A DNA stretch of 64,000 nt from Hericium rajendrae (GCA_033439255.1 CM065878.1:2728001-2792000), one strand, 5' to 3'; counted from the first letter of the stretch, positions 18,892 to 32,214 are shown. Program-made: numbers and translations. Notes: generated by a model from the letters alone, not told the origin.

Positions 18892-20041
18892 ATGGTAGAG
18901 ACACTCTACATCGTTAGACATGGTGAGACAAAGAATTGGTGACCTTGCGAGATGGCCGATATGAAGCTGATACTTGTGCCACAGGATTCCGACAGAACTG
19001 GGTCACGGATACCTGGTTAGTCCTCTCCGCACTGCATGACTATGTCTGTTTGACCTGATCATCGCCGGTTATCGTGAGTAGGACCAGCCCAACAGGCCTT
19101 CCTCGCGATCCACCTTTGGCAGCCTTTGGAGAGGTAATGTTGCATTGATGCTTGTGGTGCATAACGTGTTGAATATCAGTGCATTCAGACACAAGCCATA
19201 GAAGTCGCAGAATACTTCCTATCATTACCCGAGGAGGAGCGCCCCACGGTCATCTACTCCTCGCCTTATTGTGAATACGGTCTCGACCTCTCACTGTAGC
19301 CAATGTACTGACATAGTTCGCTGCGATGAGATCGATGCCTTCAGACAACCAAGCCCATAGCTGAGGCACTCGGGATCCCCATTTTTGTTGAGCATGGTTC
19401 GAGCTCTCATTCTCTGCTCGACTGTATCTATTGACACGCGACTGGAATTTATGCAGGAATCGCCGAATGGTATTCGCCTGTAGAGGAGGGTTCGGGGTTG
19501 CATCCTCGCCCGGGCTCGGCGACGGAACTAAGCGCCCACTTCCCTCAAATCGACGAGTCGTGGTCGTCGATGTGGTACGCCTCGCGCAAGGGCGAAGACG
19601 TCCCAGAAGTGCACGACCGCGCCGCGGGATTCCTGAAGGCATTCGTGCCAGAGGTACAGCGTCGCTTCCAGGGCGAGCACAAACGCGTCCTTCTCGTCAG
19701 TCATGCCGCCACGGTCATCGCTCTTACGCGGAGCTTGTCGGCGACAGGGAGCTGCCGTTGAAGGTGGGGACCTGCTCGTTGACCGTCATGCAGAAGAAGG
19801 CGGGCGTGCCTGAGGTGCTGGGAGGTTGGGAGGCGACAGTTCTAGCTGAAGGGGGCCACCTAAAAGAAGGATTGCAGAGAGAGTGGGGCTTCGAGGATAT
19901 TCAGATTGCCAATGGCAGGGTGCGTGAGAAGTCTGGCCTTTGCAACGAGATACTGAAGCTTATGCTGATCAGGTCGTCAATGATCATGGGGTCCGGGCAC
20001 CGAGAATGAGGTCGATGAACCCGTCGGCAACCAGCTTGTAG
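18892..20041 (+). CDS. Histidine-phosphatase (phosphoglycerate mutase-like) protein, possibly Tfc7-type
   Basis: It starts MVETLYIVRHG, with an intron directly after the RHG motif, then FRQNWVTDTW, TSPTGLPRDPPLAAFGE, CIQTQAIEVAEYFLSLPEEE, VIYSSPY and QTTKPIAEALGIPIFVEHG. A large exon carries IAEWYSPVEEGSGLHPRPG and the second catalytic His in VLLVSHAATVIALTR. At least seven short introns; the small exon after VIYSSPY (19,270 to about 19,345) is not resolved. The RHG motif and the later SHAA are the two halves of the histidine-phosphatase active site. A C-terminal extension of about 90 residues after the phosphatase fold resembles the arrangement in the TFIIIC tau55 subunit Tfc7, but I cannot separate this from other fungal members. 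The stop (20,039-20,041) lies inside a 12-bp tandem repeat. Confidence 0.75.
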
Positions 20042-20073
20042 ACCAGCTTGTAGACCAGCTTGTAGACCAGACC
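20031..20073. repeat. 12-bp tandem repeat spanning a stop codon
   Basis: The unit GACCAGCTTGTA occurs about 3.5 times. In the frame of the phosphatase gene every unit reads ACC AGC TTG TAG, so the repeat supplies three in-frame stop codons four codons apart. Confidence 0.85.
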
Positions 20074-20242
20074 TCACGGATGTGAGCTGCCGCATGAAGA
20101 TCTAGATGAGATGCGTTTTACATTGTGATTTCTGAAATACTTTCTACATTGCGCATAGAACTACACAGTAGTCTGCACGGGGTCATAGTGTAACAGGCTA
20201 ATCTTATACTTGTTTCAAGGCCTTCATTAGGGCTATATCATG

Positions 20243-21604
20243 TTAGACTGTCACGAACGCGCTGGCGTAGCTGACGCTGGAATCCTTCACGGAATGGCAC
20301 TTGCTGCTCTGCTCGTATCTCACCCATTGCAAATGAGGTGCTCTGTGATCGTTGTTCTGCAGGGCAGTGAGGGCGCCGAGAAGGACACCGATCGGATGCC
20401 GTCCGCAAATGGTGTTCTTCGTCCTCTGAAGGTACTCGGCAAAGAATGCGTGGGCTTCACAGGCGGTTGATGGTGGGAGTGTGAGCAGCTCCATGGCTTC
20501 GTGGTCAGGGCTGAGATCGACTCGTATATGGGGAATTTGGACAATGTTGGGGGAGGTGACGTCGTGCGTCCAAGCCGTACTGGGTTGGAGGAACACGATT
20601 CGGGATAGTAAAAGGTATATGAGAATCGCGTTCCCCTGAATCAATTTATTTAGAATGGGAAGATGACTGAGATCATGCACACTAACCAATGGCAAAAATC
20701 ACTGGAAATGACAAAGAACGTGTCATCCTGAGCCAGATACGGGGCGAGGAGTTTTCCAAATTTCTCTTCCTTCTCTTTACCTATTGCGCCCACGAGGATG
20801 GGAACGATGGAAATGTCGTGTCTGTGTACTCCGGTCACATACAGCAAATAGTTCGTGGATCCACCGGACTTACCCTTCGAAGACTTTGCGAATATACGGA
20901 AGATGCATCTCGATGCTATGCTCATCCTCGTCAGTGTCGATTTCCATGTCGCTGAACTTTCCTGTAGCTCTCAACTCAGCTACAGCTGTATCATACCTTA
21001 AAGTCAGATGTGCTTCGTTGTATATAACCGCGACCAGGACGTACTTCCGACCTCTATCGGTAGATTGCCGATGGGCGTTTCGTACTCCGTGCACTTGGTA
21101 AGCGCACATCCGTCCAGATACACATGATGTGAAGGACCGAGGACGAAGACCCGCTTGCTATGCAGGCCATCGTTCATGAGGCCTGAAGTCAGACAGTAAA
21201 CGGGACACTCACATGCCGTCCGTCTTGATGCTCTTGTATGCCCAGGCAGCAGTAGGCCCGGAGTATGAGTATCCCGCATGCCTATTTGCGAGGTAAGCCT
21301 AAACTTTTATGAACAGAAACTAAGGGATTGCTGACGGGGCTATGATGGCTTTTGATCCCTTCACTGGAAGGTCGTACTTATCCTTGGGACCGGGCTTTAC
21401 GGCAGCCAGCCAAGCAGATAATTCGGCATTTAGTTGATCGGCTGCGAGAGAGTCCTTGGATAAATCACAAGCAATGACGCATGGCACACGCCAGGCGCAC
21501 CGTTGCTTGTATACCAAGAACCGGCATGGGTAGCTCGTCTGAAGAAGTAGCAGTCGTGAGCAGCTCACTGGGGACGAGGGCAGCGACCCTTACCTGATAG
21601 CCAT
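20243..21604 (-). CDS. MHO1: MEMO1-family protein
   Basis: Exon 1 is only MAIR (start at 21,604) and is followed by [31 protein letters not shown] and [25 protein letters not shown], then [88 protein letters not shown] and the C-terminal pattern [15 protein letters not shown] with YEQSSKC and [13 protein letters not shown]. Every join is in frame using standard GT..AG borders. Memo proteins resemble extradiol dioxygenases; the conserved [21 protein letters not shown] and SSDFCHW blocks hold the metal-site residues. Yeast Mho1 and animal MEMO1 have redox and iron-linked roles. About 540 bases separate its start from the stop of RPL32 upstream. Confidence 0.92.
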
Positions 21605-22141
21605 CGGGGCAATACGGAAGGGAGATTGCGAAGTAGCTGAAGTTTGGGAAGTGGGAAGAGGTTCGCAATGGGTGGACGTGGAGTGAAGTGTAAAGAGGAA
21701 GCAAGTACTTGTAGATGAAAGAAGATGATACTGTGCGAGGGCGCTGTTGACCATAGAATAGCACCGAGAAGTATTTATCGGGTCAGACTACAAGCGCCAA
21801 GAAGAAAATGACGTCGATTGGTTTACAGTACAGTAAAATGCAACACCAAGCCTCTCGAGCCGGGCAGTGACGGACCTGGTCGTCCCGCAAGACGTGATAA
21901 CGAACGGAAAAGTGCTCATAGAGTCGAGTTGAAGCACACAAACATCGGGCATGCGGTCCAAAAAGATGAACTTCGTCTGATGCAAATCCCATTTCTGACA
22001 AACGCACGTTTGGGCTGTGCCAGATGAAGTCATGTAGTGTCATTGACATGCAGCATACTTGCTTGGCGGTGCTCTCGAGCATATGCAGAGGGAAGAGAAT
22101 ACATGGATAGCGATAGATGAAAGGACAAGGAAACAACCACT

Positions 22142-22692
22142 CTACTCCTCGGAGCGCAGGCGAGCTGCCGGGTTTGTGACCTTCAACCCCAACACCTTGG
22201 CCCTATACTGCCATGTTAGCGAATGTGAAGCGCCTACAATGTAACCGAAGCGTACCTCTCGAGAATTAAAGCACGGTTGCGGCTGCTGACGTTGTGTGCG
22301 ATCTCTGCCGCGTACGTTTTGTTGTGCATGAGCAGCAGCTCGACCTCCCGGATGTTGTTGACAAGGAACTTCTTCAGTCCACTGGGCAACAGATGACGGG
22401 TCTTCTTGTTGCTACCATATCCAATCTGCACACATGTCGGTTCACACAAAACACTGGTCCACAGAACAGAACACGTACCGACGGCATGGGCAGCTGGCCC
22501 TTGAATCGACGCCTGACTCTGTTGTCAATACCCTTGGGCTTGCGCCACGCCTCCTTCACGCCATGGTAACGGTCGGACTGATGGCGCCTGCAGAGAAATT
22601 CTGGTTCAGGACTGGGTCGCACAAATGAATAGAATTACACATACTTGAAGGGCTTCGTGCGCTTCTTTAACAATCGGCGTCTTGATGGCCAT
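22142..22692 (-). CDS. RPL32: Cytosolic ribosomal protein eL32
   Basis: Start MAIKTPIV (22,692), then KKRTKPFK in the next frame, an intron, [36 protein letters not shown], an intron, [57 protein letters not shown], an intron and [19 protein letters not shown]. This is eL32 from end to end at normal length. Exon 1 is one base too long: GTTAAAGAAGCGC gives KEAHEALQ, while removing one A restores KKRTKPFK with the correct phase for the next exon. A frame-shifted eL32 in a single-copy essential gene is unlikely, so a sequence error is likely. Confidence 0.92.
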
Positions 22693-23180
22693 TGTGGTCT
22701 GCAGACGAGAGTTTCAGAATACGGTCAGATGAACTGGAGATTGCTGATGTCGGATGGGAACGAAAGAGCTGGCCATTCAGGCCAACCACCACAGGATAGC
22801 CGCGCGAGGGTCATCCAGGTCTCTAATGCTGCATCCAACGCCTTCCCGCACTCCCAGTCTTCCAACCAACACACGAGCAACAGTTCTGGAGGCCTCAACG
22901 CGGAATACGATCCAAATGAACAAAAATGTCCCAGCACTCACATATTTTTGGGGCTTGAGGACGGCTGCTTCGCTGATGATACCAGGAGGCGTTGGGTTCC
23001 CCGGCCGATTTTGGAAAACAAACAACTGTCAACATGAGCTGTGAAGCTGATAAGATAAGATCTCTTGCGCGCTTAGCTACTAGTCCTTATATTGAGCTAA
23101 GTTACAATATATTTCTGAAATTCTGTACAATGCGACTGCGTAAGTCTAGCTACTCTAGTGCAAGGCACATAACACACGGC

Positions 23181-23244
23181 GAAGTAGCAGTCGTGAGCAG
23201 CTCACTGGGGACGAGGGCAGCGACCCTTACCTGATAGCCATCGG
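23181..23244. repeat. 64-bp exact copy of the MEMO gene start
   Basis: Positions 23,181-23,244 repeat 21,544-21,607 without a mismatch, in the same orientation. The copied piece covers the MEMO start codon, its tiny first exon, all of intron 1 up to its acceptor and the first base of exon 2. The flanks on both sides are unrelated. The surrounding 23,045-23,395 has no other recognised feature. Confidence 0.85.
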
Positions 23245-23395
23245 CGCAGCGGAATTGCTCAAGATTCTTATCCTCGGAGATGGGTTGAAGTCCGGACAGC
23301 CAGCCTGACACGGGCCAGGGATCACCTGGCGCTGGTTTGCCAAATCACTGCTTTGCGCGTGAGAGCATATCCTCCGCTCGCGTCGCGTCATTATA

Positions 23396-24152
23396 GCTGT
23401 TTGCAAAAGTGTTGGCGCGACGCGCGCCGCGTCGAAAGTGTCCACACGCGGCCCGTTGAGAGAAATTCTTGTATAGCCAGAACCACGTAGCGTAGACACA
23501 TAAAAACAACGGATTCGTGATCAGAGATTTATTTTAGTTCTCCTGAGACTCTTTTCGGAACGTTTGGACTCCACAATGAATTTCGGGCCTTGGAGAGGAA
23601 AATGTGGCATATCTCGAGGAATAAAATAGCTATTGGCAAACGGCAACCGCGACATGTTGACTGACATCTTCATCTACCATCTTATGAGGTTTCGCGATTT
23701 TAGAAGGCTTCCGTGTTGTGTTATGGGTCGGGATATGCAAACCCGGCCCATTACAGTGAAGCGCCCGCGGCGTCATTGCCATTTTGGGAATGCAAACTTT
23801 GGGTGGTCTTGCAACATAAGCTCACTGTGACACCACCAGGCCTCCTAAAATCACGAAATCTCGCAAGATGGTATATGCGGATCTCAGTCAACGTATCGCT
23901 GTTGCCGTTTGTCAATAGCTATTTTATTCCTCGAGATATGCCACATTTTCCTCTCCAGGGCCCGAAATTCATTGTGGAGTCCAAACGTTCCGAAAAGAGT
24001 CTCAGGAGAACTAAAATAAATCTCTGATCACGAATCCGTTGTTTTTATGTGTCTACGCTACGTGGTTCTGGCTATACAAGAATTTCTCTCAACGGGCCGC
24101 GTGTGGACACTTTCGACGCGGCGCGCGTCGCGCCAACACTTTTGCAAACAGC
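23396..24152. mobile_element. Foldback (MITE-like) element with ~320-bp inverted repeats
   Basis: The left end GCTGTTTGCAAAAGTGTTGG is matched in reverse complement at the right end. The arms (about 23,396-23,725 and 24,152-23,835) are nearly identical in the outer 240 bases and about 85% alike further in, around a loop of about 110 bases. No ORF of note. Possible target duplications are unclear; the flanks read TTATA and AATAA. Such structures are usual for non-autonomous DNA transposons moved by another element's transposase. It lies directly upstream of the N-terminally shortened kinase gene. Confidence 0.85.
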
Positions 24153-24155
24153 AAT

Positions 24156-26350
24156 AAACTGCGAGGGAACTGCTGCCATAGTCATGTCGCAGGAGAGCAG
24201 GCCTACATAATAGGTTGCACGCAGTCGGGTAGAGGCGACGCACGTGGACGATATATTGAGCGTGAGAACAGCGGGGCACCGCTGGCGCTGGTCTCAGATT
24301 CTTCAGTTGAAAGTTGAGACCTGTGTGTCGTTGTGGTCCCACAATCCGGTTACAGTCTATTTTTTCCCTCAACTGAATTCTTCACCTTTTTTCCTGTATT
24401 TTTAAATGCTTGCAGAGCCTGCTGTCGACATCACTTTCGACGACGATGACTGGGTGGCGCCGCCTGCCAGTAGACCGAAGCTAGAGAGACCCGCCGGCAT
24501 TGGGAATAGTTGGAGGGTCACGTCCATTGGTCGAGGATTCGACTGGTCTGGGAAGGGTGACGAGGCAGATGCAGAGGAGGACGATACCACGGCATCCGAG
24601 ACTGAACAGGTATGGGGCGAGCAGACTTTCATCGGCGATGGCGTACCGCGGTCGCCCGCTTTCACTGCGGAACCCATTTCCCCCACGACCATTTCGGGTC
24701 CTGCCCCGAGTTATCCCTTAACGACAGTCATTCCTCCAACCCCGTCATCCATCGCGATATCCAGATATTCAAAATTCACCACCGAGCCTCTGTCAATCTC
24801 GCCTGTCCATTCGCCTTCTATCTCGACGCGACCTACTACACCATCGTCCGGCTACTTTCCGGACCAACGACCATCACTCCCATCGCGCTCTCCGAGCTCG
24901 TCACGTCCACGGCGACGATCTTCGCAGCAACGTGTCTCTCTGATTGCAGGCCGTGTTTCCGTCGCTCACATCGAACCCCCTTCGCCGCCTCCCGTGGCGC
25001 CTCAGAAGCTAATCCGGTCTGGCAGCACCGCCAGCTTGCTGAGCGCTGCTGCTAGCACTGGTGTACCAATACCTGCAGCGTCCGTCGTTGGCGAGTCGGG
25101 AAATGAGCGTAGCATATCTGAGTTCATCATTCAGGGCGAATTGGGTAGAGGCGCTTATGGTTTGGTGAAGAAGGCCAGGGAGACATTGCCGGATGGATCC
25201 TTGGGGGTGAGGCAGTTCAGTCTGCGAAAACTTTTGAGTCAGTTTGATAAACTTCCCAACAGCCTCCTTTGGTTATCAAGCAGGTCATCAAGTCTCGCAT
25301 CTTAGCGGATTGCTGGAAGAAGCACCCTAAGTATGGCACAATTCCCATTGAAATCTATGTCATGTCAGCCATCTCCAATACCTCATACGTGCTTCCTCCA
25401 CCCCGGCCTTGGGATCCATCTCGCCTATCTAGAACAGACCCGACGCTTCCATGGGATCCCAGTTTTCACCCGCGTCAAACCCAGACGACTTCGAGTGGGT
25501 GGAGGGTAGGGTCGTCAGGGGCCATCCAAATATCTGTCCTCTCCTAGATTTTTTCGAAGATAACCACTACTACTACCTAATCCTGCCTTCAACTGTCCCG
25601 GAGCCGGCTCCAAACCAAACCATTCCACCCTCGGATCTTTTCGATCTCGTTGAGAGTTATCCAGACGGACTTCCCCCGAATTTGATACGCACACTCCTGG
25701 GTCAGATCGCAGACGCCCTCAGCTTCTTGCATTCGAAAGGGATAGGTAAGCCGTCCGCCGCCTGGTTAAAAAAGACATATTGCTGACATGGGCATAAATT
25801 CGTAGTACATCGTGACATCAAAGACGAGAACGTGGTACTGGGGCCTAAGGAAAGGTGCATCTTGATTGACTTCGGTAGCTCGGGTCTCGTAAAGAAGGGC
25901 GGATGGGACACGTTCAGCGGCACGTAAGTCATGATCCGGTTCATAATGAGATTTATGATCATCTCATATTTTCCCTACGCCAGTCTGGATTATGCAGGAC
26001 CAGAGATCTTACGGGGCGAGCGCTACCAGGGGAAAGAACAAGATGTCTGGGCGTTTGGAGTGGTGGCATATGTGATGCTTATCGGCGAATGCCCCTTCAC
26101 AACAGCTGCCGAAGCACAAGAAGGACTCGAATCACCATTTTCGAGCGCTTCTATCGCACTCGACGAGCGTTGCAGCGAAGGCCGAGAGCGAGATGGTGAA
26201 GAATCAGACGGTGGTGGAGCATTAGGTGATGCTGCAGCACTAGTCAGGGCTTGCCTTCAGCTCGACTTGACCGCTCGCCCTACCTTCGACCGAATCCTTC
26301 AATCTCGCTTCCTTGCGGGGGAAGGAGGATGGGGAATGGATAATCATTGA
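24156..26350 (+). CDS. PAS-kinase-type Ser/Thr protein kinase, N-terminal part missing
   Basis: A possible first exon runs up to about 24,312 (GAPLALVSDSSVE), joining at 24,416 to KPAVDITFDDDDWVAPPAS. Then comes a Ser/Pro-rich linker, then the kinase: IQGELGRGAYGLVKKARE (Gly loop), VIKQVIKSRIL (the ATP-site Lys), HPNICPLLDFFEDNHYYYLI, VHRDIKDENVVL (catalytic loop), LIDFGSSG, TLDYAGPEIL and KEQDVWAFGVVAYVMLIGEC, ending LTARPTFDRILQSRFL. Exons 25,263-25,388 and 25,433-25,745 join over a 44-base intron; others are 25,806-25,923 and 25,984-26,350. The kinase domain resembles PSK1/PSK2 and PASK, which couple nutrient sensing to glycogen and translation. PAS kinases carry a large sensory N-terminal half, which is absent: upstream coding stops at the foldback element ending at 24,152. 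No convincing start codon was found. Confidence 0.7.
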
Positions 26351-26899
26351 AGGTATAGTCGGAACGGCCTGGATCATGAAGCTTTGAAGTCTCGCGCCGG
26401 AGCTTCGCTCATGTGTCCAACTGTCAGATTATGCATCCTGAATGCGACCTATACGTGGACATCAATCGTCTCAGGCTTGATAGGACATCCCATCAGACGC
26501 ATGTATATCGGATGGCGGGGTTCAGGCTTCCCCAGACTATCTCGGTGCGGTAGATGTTCTCTTCATCTCGTTTTCATTCACCACGTGCTATTTATCATCT
26601 GCAATCACCGTCCTTGCTCCCGGTAATATTATCTCGTCTTCATCGTGGATTCCCCCGAGTCATGCGGTGAACTTATCCCTCCATAATTTCTTTGCCTCTG
26701 TTGGAATTAGAGGAGCTGCTTGGTCATCGCTTGTTCTTATACATGTACCCGCATAGCTGTAGCCTGTAATGGAGGAGAACAGAATAGGTATCAAACGAAA
26801 ACCTCGGAAGCTGCTGGAAGGGAGGACGGTGCGACCACGTCAGATTTGAGGCCGCGTCTTGGACGACTCGACGTGTCGACCGCGGCCGACGCTTATCCG

Positions 26900-27295
26900 G
26901 CGGCTACCGAGGGCGGTGGCCAAGTAGCCGGGTCTGTGGCGGTGGCAAGTTTATCGGATCTTGCAAAATCGATCAAGAAAATTTCCAGCGCCGCGCGTAT
27001 AACTAAGGCCAAACAGTTAGCTGACTTTTTGCTAACTCTTCTCTTGACCCCCTCCTCTGACGGTCTTCTGCCCTTTCTTTCACTTTCATTACCACATTTT
27101 CAGTGAGTATTCACCTCCTACAGCGTTCGGTGTCGAGCAGGCGAACCTGCCGCTCCTCTCTACCTTGCACAATGCGATGGATTGATTTTGCGTGGTCGAG
27201 ATGGAGATGCTTGTTTTCCTTTGCTTGCAATCACTCAGCACCCTCCTTGTGGCCTTCAGCCGATACTGACGCTTTCTATCCTCCAGAAACTCAAA
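26900..27295 (+). promoter_or_regulatory. TEF1 promoter and 5'-UTR intron
   Basis: A long pyrimidine-rich tract (about 27,020-27,100) leads to a likely start region, then ACATTTTCA|GTGAGT opens an untranslated-leader intron (27,103-27,286) closing at CCTCCAG nine bases before the ATG. A leader intron is common in fungal EF1-alpha genes. Upstream, 26,351-26,900 holds no supported gene. Confidence 0.6.
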
Positions 27296-29010
<1,715 letters not shown>

Positions 29011-29478
29011 ACATAGATGTAGAATCTAATTCCATTCCTCTACCCTCATTCTCATCTGTTTTACTTCTTTTGCTTGCTCACGGTATCAATACCTCGCATC
29101 ATTGTGTTTGTGGCATAACAATCCTGTACGCATTTTTACGACGATCAACGACGCAGGGTCATCTCAATGGGCTTCTCGTCGTGTATCCATAGCTTGCAGT
29201 GTTGTTTCATTTACGATCAGCGGAAGAATGATAATGTTGTGTTGTTACTGTTGACGTCTATTATCCCTTGTGCGACTTCAGTAACAAAGCTTTAGAGATT
29301 TCGAATCTTCCTCACACGGATGTCCAGGAGATTGGTCTTTTCATGCACCATCTACTGTCTTTGTTGTCGAGCTGGCTTCGTCGGCGCATCATTCGTTCAA
29401 GTGTTCGAGGACATCGAATTCGTTTACAACAGTCTTCTTACATTCACGAATACACTTCCTGTTCTACATGCACTTTAC

Positions 29479-30984
29479 TTAACATACGTGCTCGATCTCC
29501 CTGTTGTCTTCGACTCGCGGGCCCATGTCCCTGCCCACGGTCCTCTCGAAGACCTCGAGCATGAAGCTGAATAGCGACCGAGTAAGCGCGGCGTCCCAGC
29601 GGCCCTTCGAGGCCTCGTCGCGAATGAATGCATGCTGCGCCTGCACCTCCAGGAACTGCGAGGGACGCACGGTCAGTCGTGAGCACCGCCTGGAAGCGGA
29701 CGACGTACCGAGGCGGTGACACCGGCGTCTTCGAGTGTCTGGCGGATGAGGTCCCTGCCTGCGCGCGGGACGTGGGTGTCCTGGTAAAATCGGCATCACA
29801 ACGTGCACAATGGTGAGCGCGAATTTATATCTACCTGTTTACCGAAGACCATCTACGAACCGGGTGTTCAGCGCTCAGCCAGCGGACGGAATGGATGGAC
29901 GGGGCAGACTTACGACGAGCTCGCCCTTGCCCTTGAGGCCGCCAGCGCGCACTTTCTGGAGCGAGTCGTCGGTCTTGCCTTTGCCGAGCGTCGCGCTGTG
30001 GATGTCGGTCGCGAACCAGCAGAAGGTCGCGAGCACGCGGGGATCGAAAGAGGCCTGCGGGATGGGATTTAATAAGGTGAGAACCCGTCTGGCTGGTTTG
30101 ACGCACCCTGAATGCCTGTGACATCATGGTATACGGTTAGCGTTTGTGCGGGCGCGTCAAGTGGTATTAGAACTGACGACGTGTCCGCCGAGGCACATGC
30201 CAGTAGCTGGGCACACAATGCTTCAGCGTGGTATCGTAGGGCGCTGTCTCTGTTGACATACCTGCGATCCGCCCGTTGCAGTTCTTCAGCGAGCTGAGGA
30301 GGTCGATGGTAAGACTGATGTCCTGCACACCAGAAGGTATGTTGAGTCCGCGGTTAGGGCACGTGAACAGATCAAATCAACGCACTTCATCGTACGCAGC
30401 GACTTGTTTCTCAATCTGCAGCACCATCGCGTTAGTAGGGTATTTAGGGGGCATCAAGACGAAGCGGGCTGACCTTGAACGCATTTCCCCTGTTGGTGCC
30501 TACACGCACGATCAGGCTTCGCTGAGGGGTCAGCGGGAGACATCTTACCTTCATCGTCGTACGGGATCGCCTCTGGTCCCTGGAACTCGTGGTAGATCGA
30601 AGGGCACGCTAAGGCCTGATGTCAGAGGGGAGACAACGTGTGTCGAGATGGTGGGTTGCTCACCGACGACATAGCCGTGGCTGGCGATCTGGCCCGCAAC
30701 GCGCTCAACTGGGCCAGTCACCTGGTAGATCTCGCTGTAAAAGCGTCAGACGCATGCTTGACATGCAAGGCTGCGATCCAGCTTCACCTGAACACCACGA
30801 CGCCTTGCGATCGTGAGTTATGAGCGTGAATGCATGCGCTTAATTTTCGGATGAAATCGCACGTACCAGGAAACTTCGCCTCAGGGAAGTTAGGCACGCT
30901 GGGTGCAAGCACAAAAATGCGGATGGGCCTGCCGTTGGGATCCAGCTTGGATGGGACATCGTGGAAGGTCTTGGAGATCAGCAT
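29479..30984 (-). CDS. Dienelactone hydrolase family protein with micro-exons
   Basis: The start MLISKTFHDVPSKLDPNGRP (30,984) leads to IRIFVLAPSVPNFPEAKFPG, VVVFS, EIYQVTGPVERVAGQIASHG, YVVACPSIYHEFQGPEAIPY, DISLTIDLLSSLKNCNGRIA, TGMCLGGHV, AFR, ASFDPRVLATFCWFATDIHS, LVLVFGKQDTHVPRAGRDL and FLEVQAQHAFIRDEASKGRW. The Cys of GMCLGG, the Asp of GKQDTHVP and the His of QAQHAF form the family's Cys-Asp-His triad. About 11 exons. Two are tiny: 16 bases at 30,788-30,803 and 9 bases (GCATTCAGG, AFR) at 30,107-30,115, each with proper borders and needed to complete the family pattern. Members cleave cyclic esters such as carboxymethylenebutenolide. The substrate here is unknown. Confidence 0.87.
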
Positions 30985-31304
30985 CGTAAACTGTGGTCGT
31001 CGGTCGTCGAGTGGGAATGCTCGGGGATTCTGTGAGAGCCTTCCTTTATACACGATAATCTGCTACTACAAATTACACAATTTTAGCGCTTCCGTGCAGT
31101 CCAGACTCGGGGCAATAATGAGGAGTCGCGACCGGGGGAGTGAGTTCGATCTTATCTGATTCTCCCGAGCGTGGGGAGGGTCCATCTTATCTTATCTTAT
31201 CTATCTGCCTTTAATTTGACAAACGTGCGAGGACTGAATGCAATGTCCTCGTCGTTCGAGGAGGACGACGACGTGTCTCCGCGTCCGTCTCCTCCACCAG
31301 CACC

Positions 31305-32214
31305 ATGTCGCCCACCCCCCGCATCCGCGCCTACCAGCCCGCCGACGAGAAGCCCGTCCGCTTCATGGTCGGCCAGTCGCAGATGGAGCTGCTCGCCTTC
31401 GCGAACAACAACAGTGCGTCCGTTCCCTTCCGCGCCCTTCCGTGCCGCGCTCATGTGAACCCGCAGTGTACTTCCACCCCCTGACACTCGCGATATGGAT
31501 CGCCGTGTCCTCCATCTTCGCCCAGGTGATGCACTGGTGGCCCGAGGCGGGCCACTCCGTCTTCGGCTACCTCCGCGTGCTCCCCGCGTTCTTCGCGCCC
31601 GCGGTGCCCATCATGTTTTGGATCGATTGGTTCGCCTTTCCCTGCGTATCCCTCCCCATCTCAGTTATTCACGCGTGCACAGGAAAAACCGCGCGGATAT
31701 CGAGGCACGCACGGAGCAGGTCCTCCGCCGCCCGGACCTGCACGACCTCGGAGCGTACTACGCGCGCTCACCCGCTTCGGGCTTTTACGTCCTCGAGTTC
31801 GGCGCACAGCGCCTTATCGGGCTCGCCGCCGTTGACGCGTCGCCGAACGCGGATTCCGACGCAATCATCACGAAGGACTTGTCCGCGCAGGAGCTGCGCC
31901 CGCTGCTCAGCAGCAAGGGCACCGCGCGCGTCGCGACGCTGCGCCACTTCTTCGTCGAGGAGGCGTTCCGCGCGACCGGCGTCGATGGCGACCTTTTGCG
32001 CTTCGCGGTGCGCCGGACGTTCGAGGGGGACAAAACCGTGCGCGCGGTGCGTGTGCAAGAGTCGACGCTCCGCCCGCATGTGCTGCGGTGTTTGCGGGAG
32101 GTCGGGTTTGTGAAGAGCGAGAACGCGGGGACGATTGGCATCGCGTCGTGGGAGATCAGCTGGTGGACGCTGGACCGCAAAACATGGGAGGCTGCTGCTT
32201 CCAAGGAGACGTGA
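31305..32214 (+). CDS. Membrane-anchored GNAT-type N-acetyltransferase
   Basis: Three exons (31,305-31,413; 31,467-31,629; 31,683-32,214) give 267 residues. The N-terminal part RIRAYQPADEKPVRFMVGQ is followed by two hydrophobic segments, about residues 40-62 (LTLAIWIAVSSIFAQVMHWW) and 68-91 (LRVLPAFFAPAVPIMFWIDW). The acyltransferase part has FYVLEFGAQRLIGLAAVDA, then VATLRHFFVEEAFRATGVDG with DLLRFAVRRTF (the acetyl-CoA-binding stretch). The hairpin before the cat fold is as in NAT8-like enzymes. The substrate is unknown. An in-frame alternative ATG upstream was not preferred because this one begins the conserved RIRxYQPxD motif. The next gene, ELP5, follows 161 bases downstream. Confidence 0.8.

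Noticed and set aside
21783-22136. Minus-strand ORF of 117 codons between MEMO and RPL32
   Set aside because: No family pattern; the interval is short and holds the RPL32 3' end and MEMO promoter.
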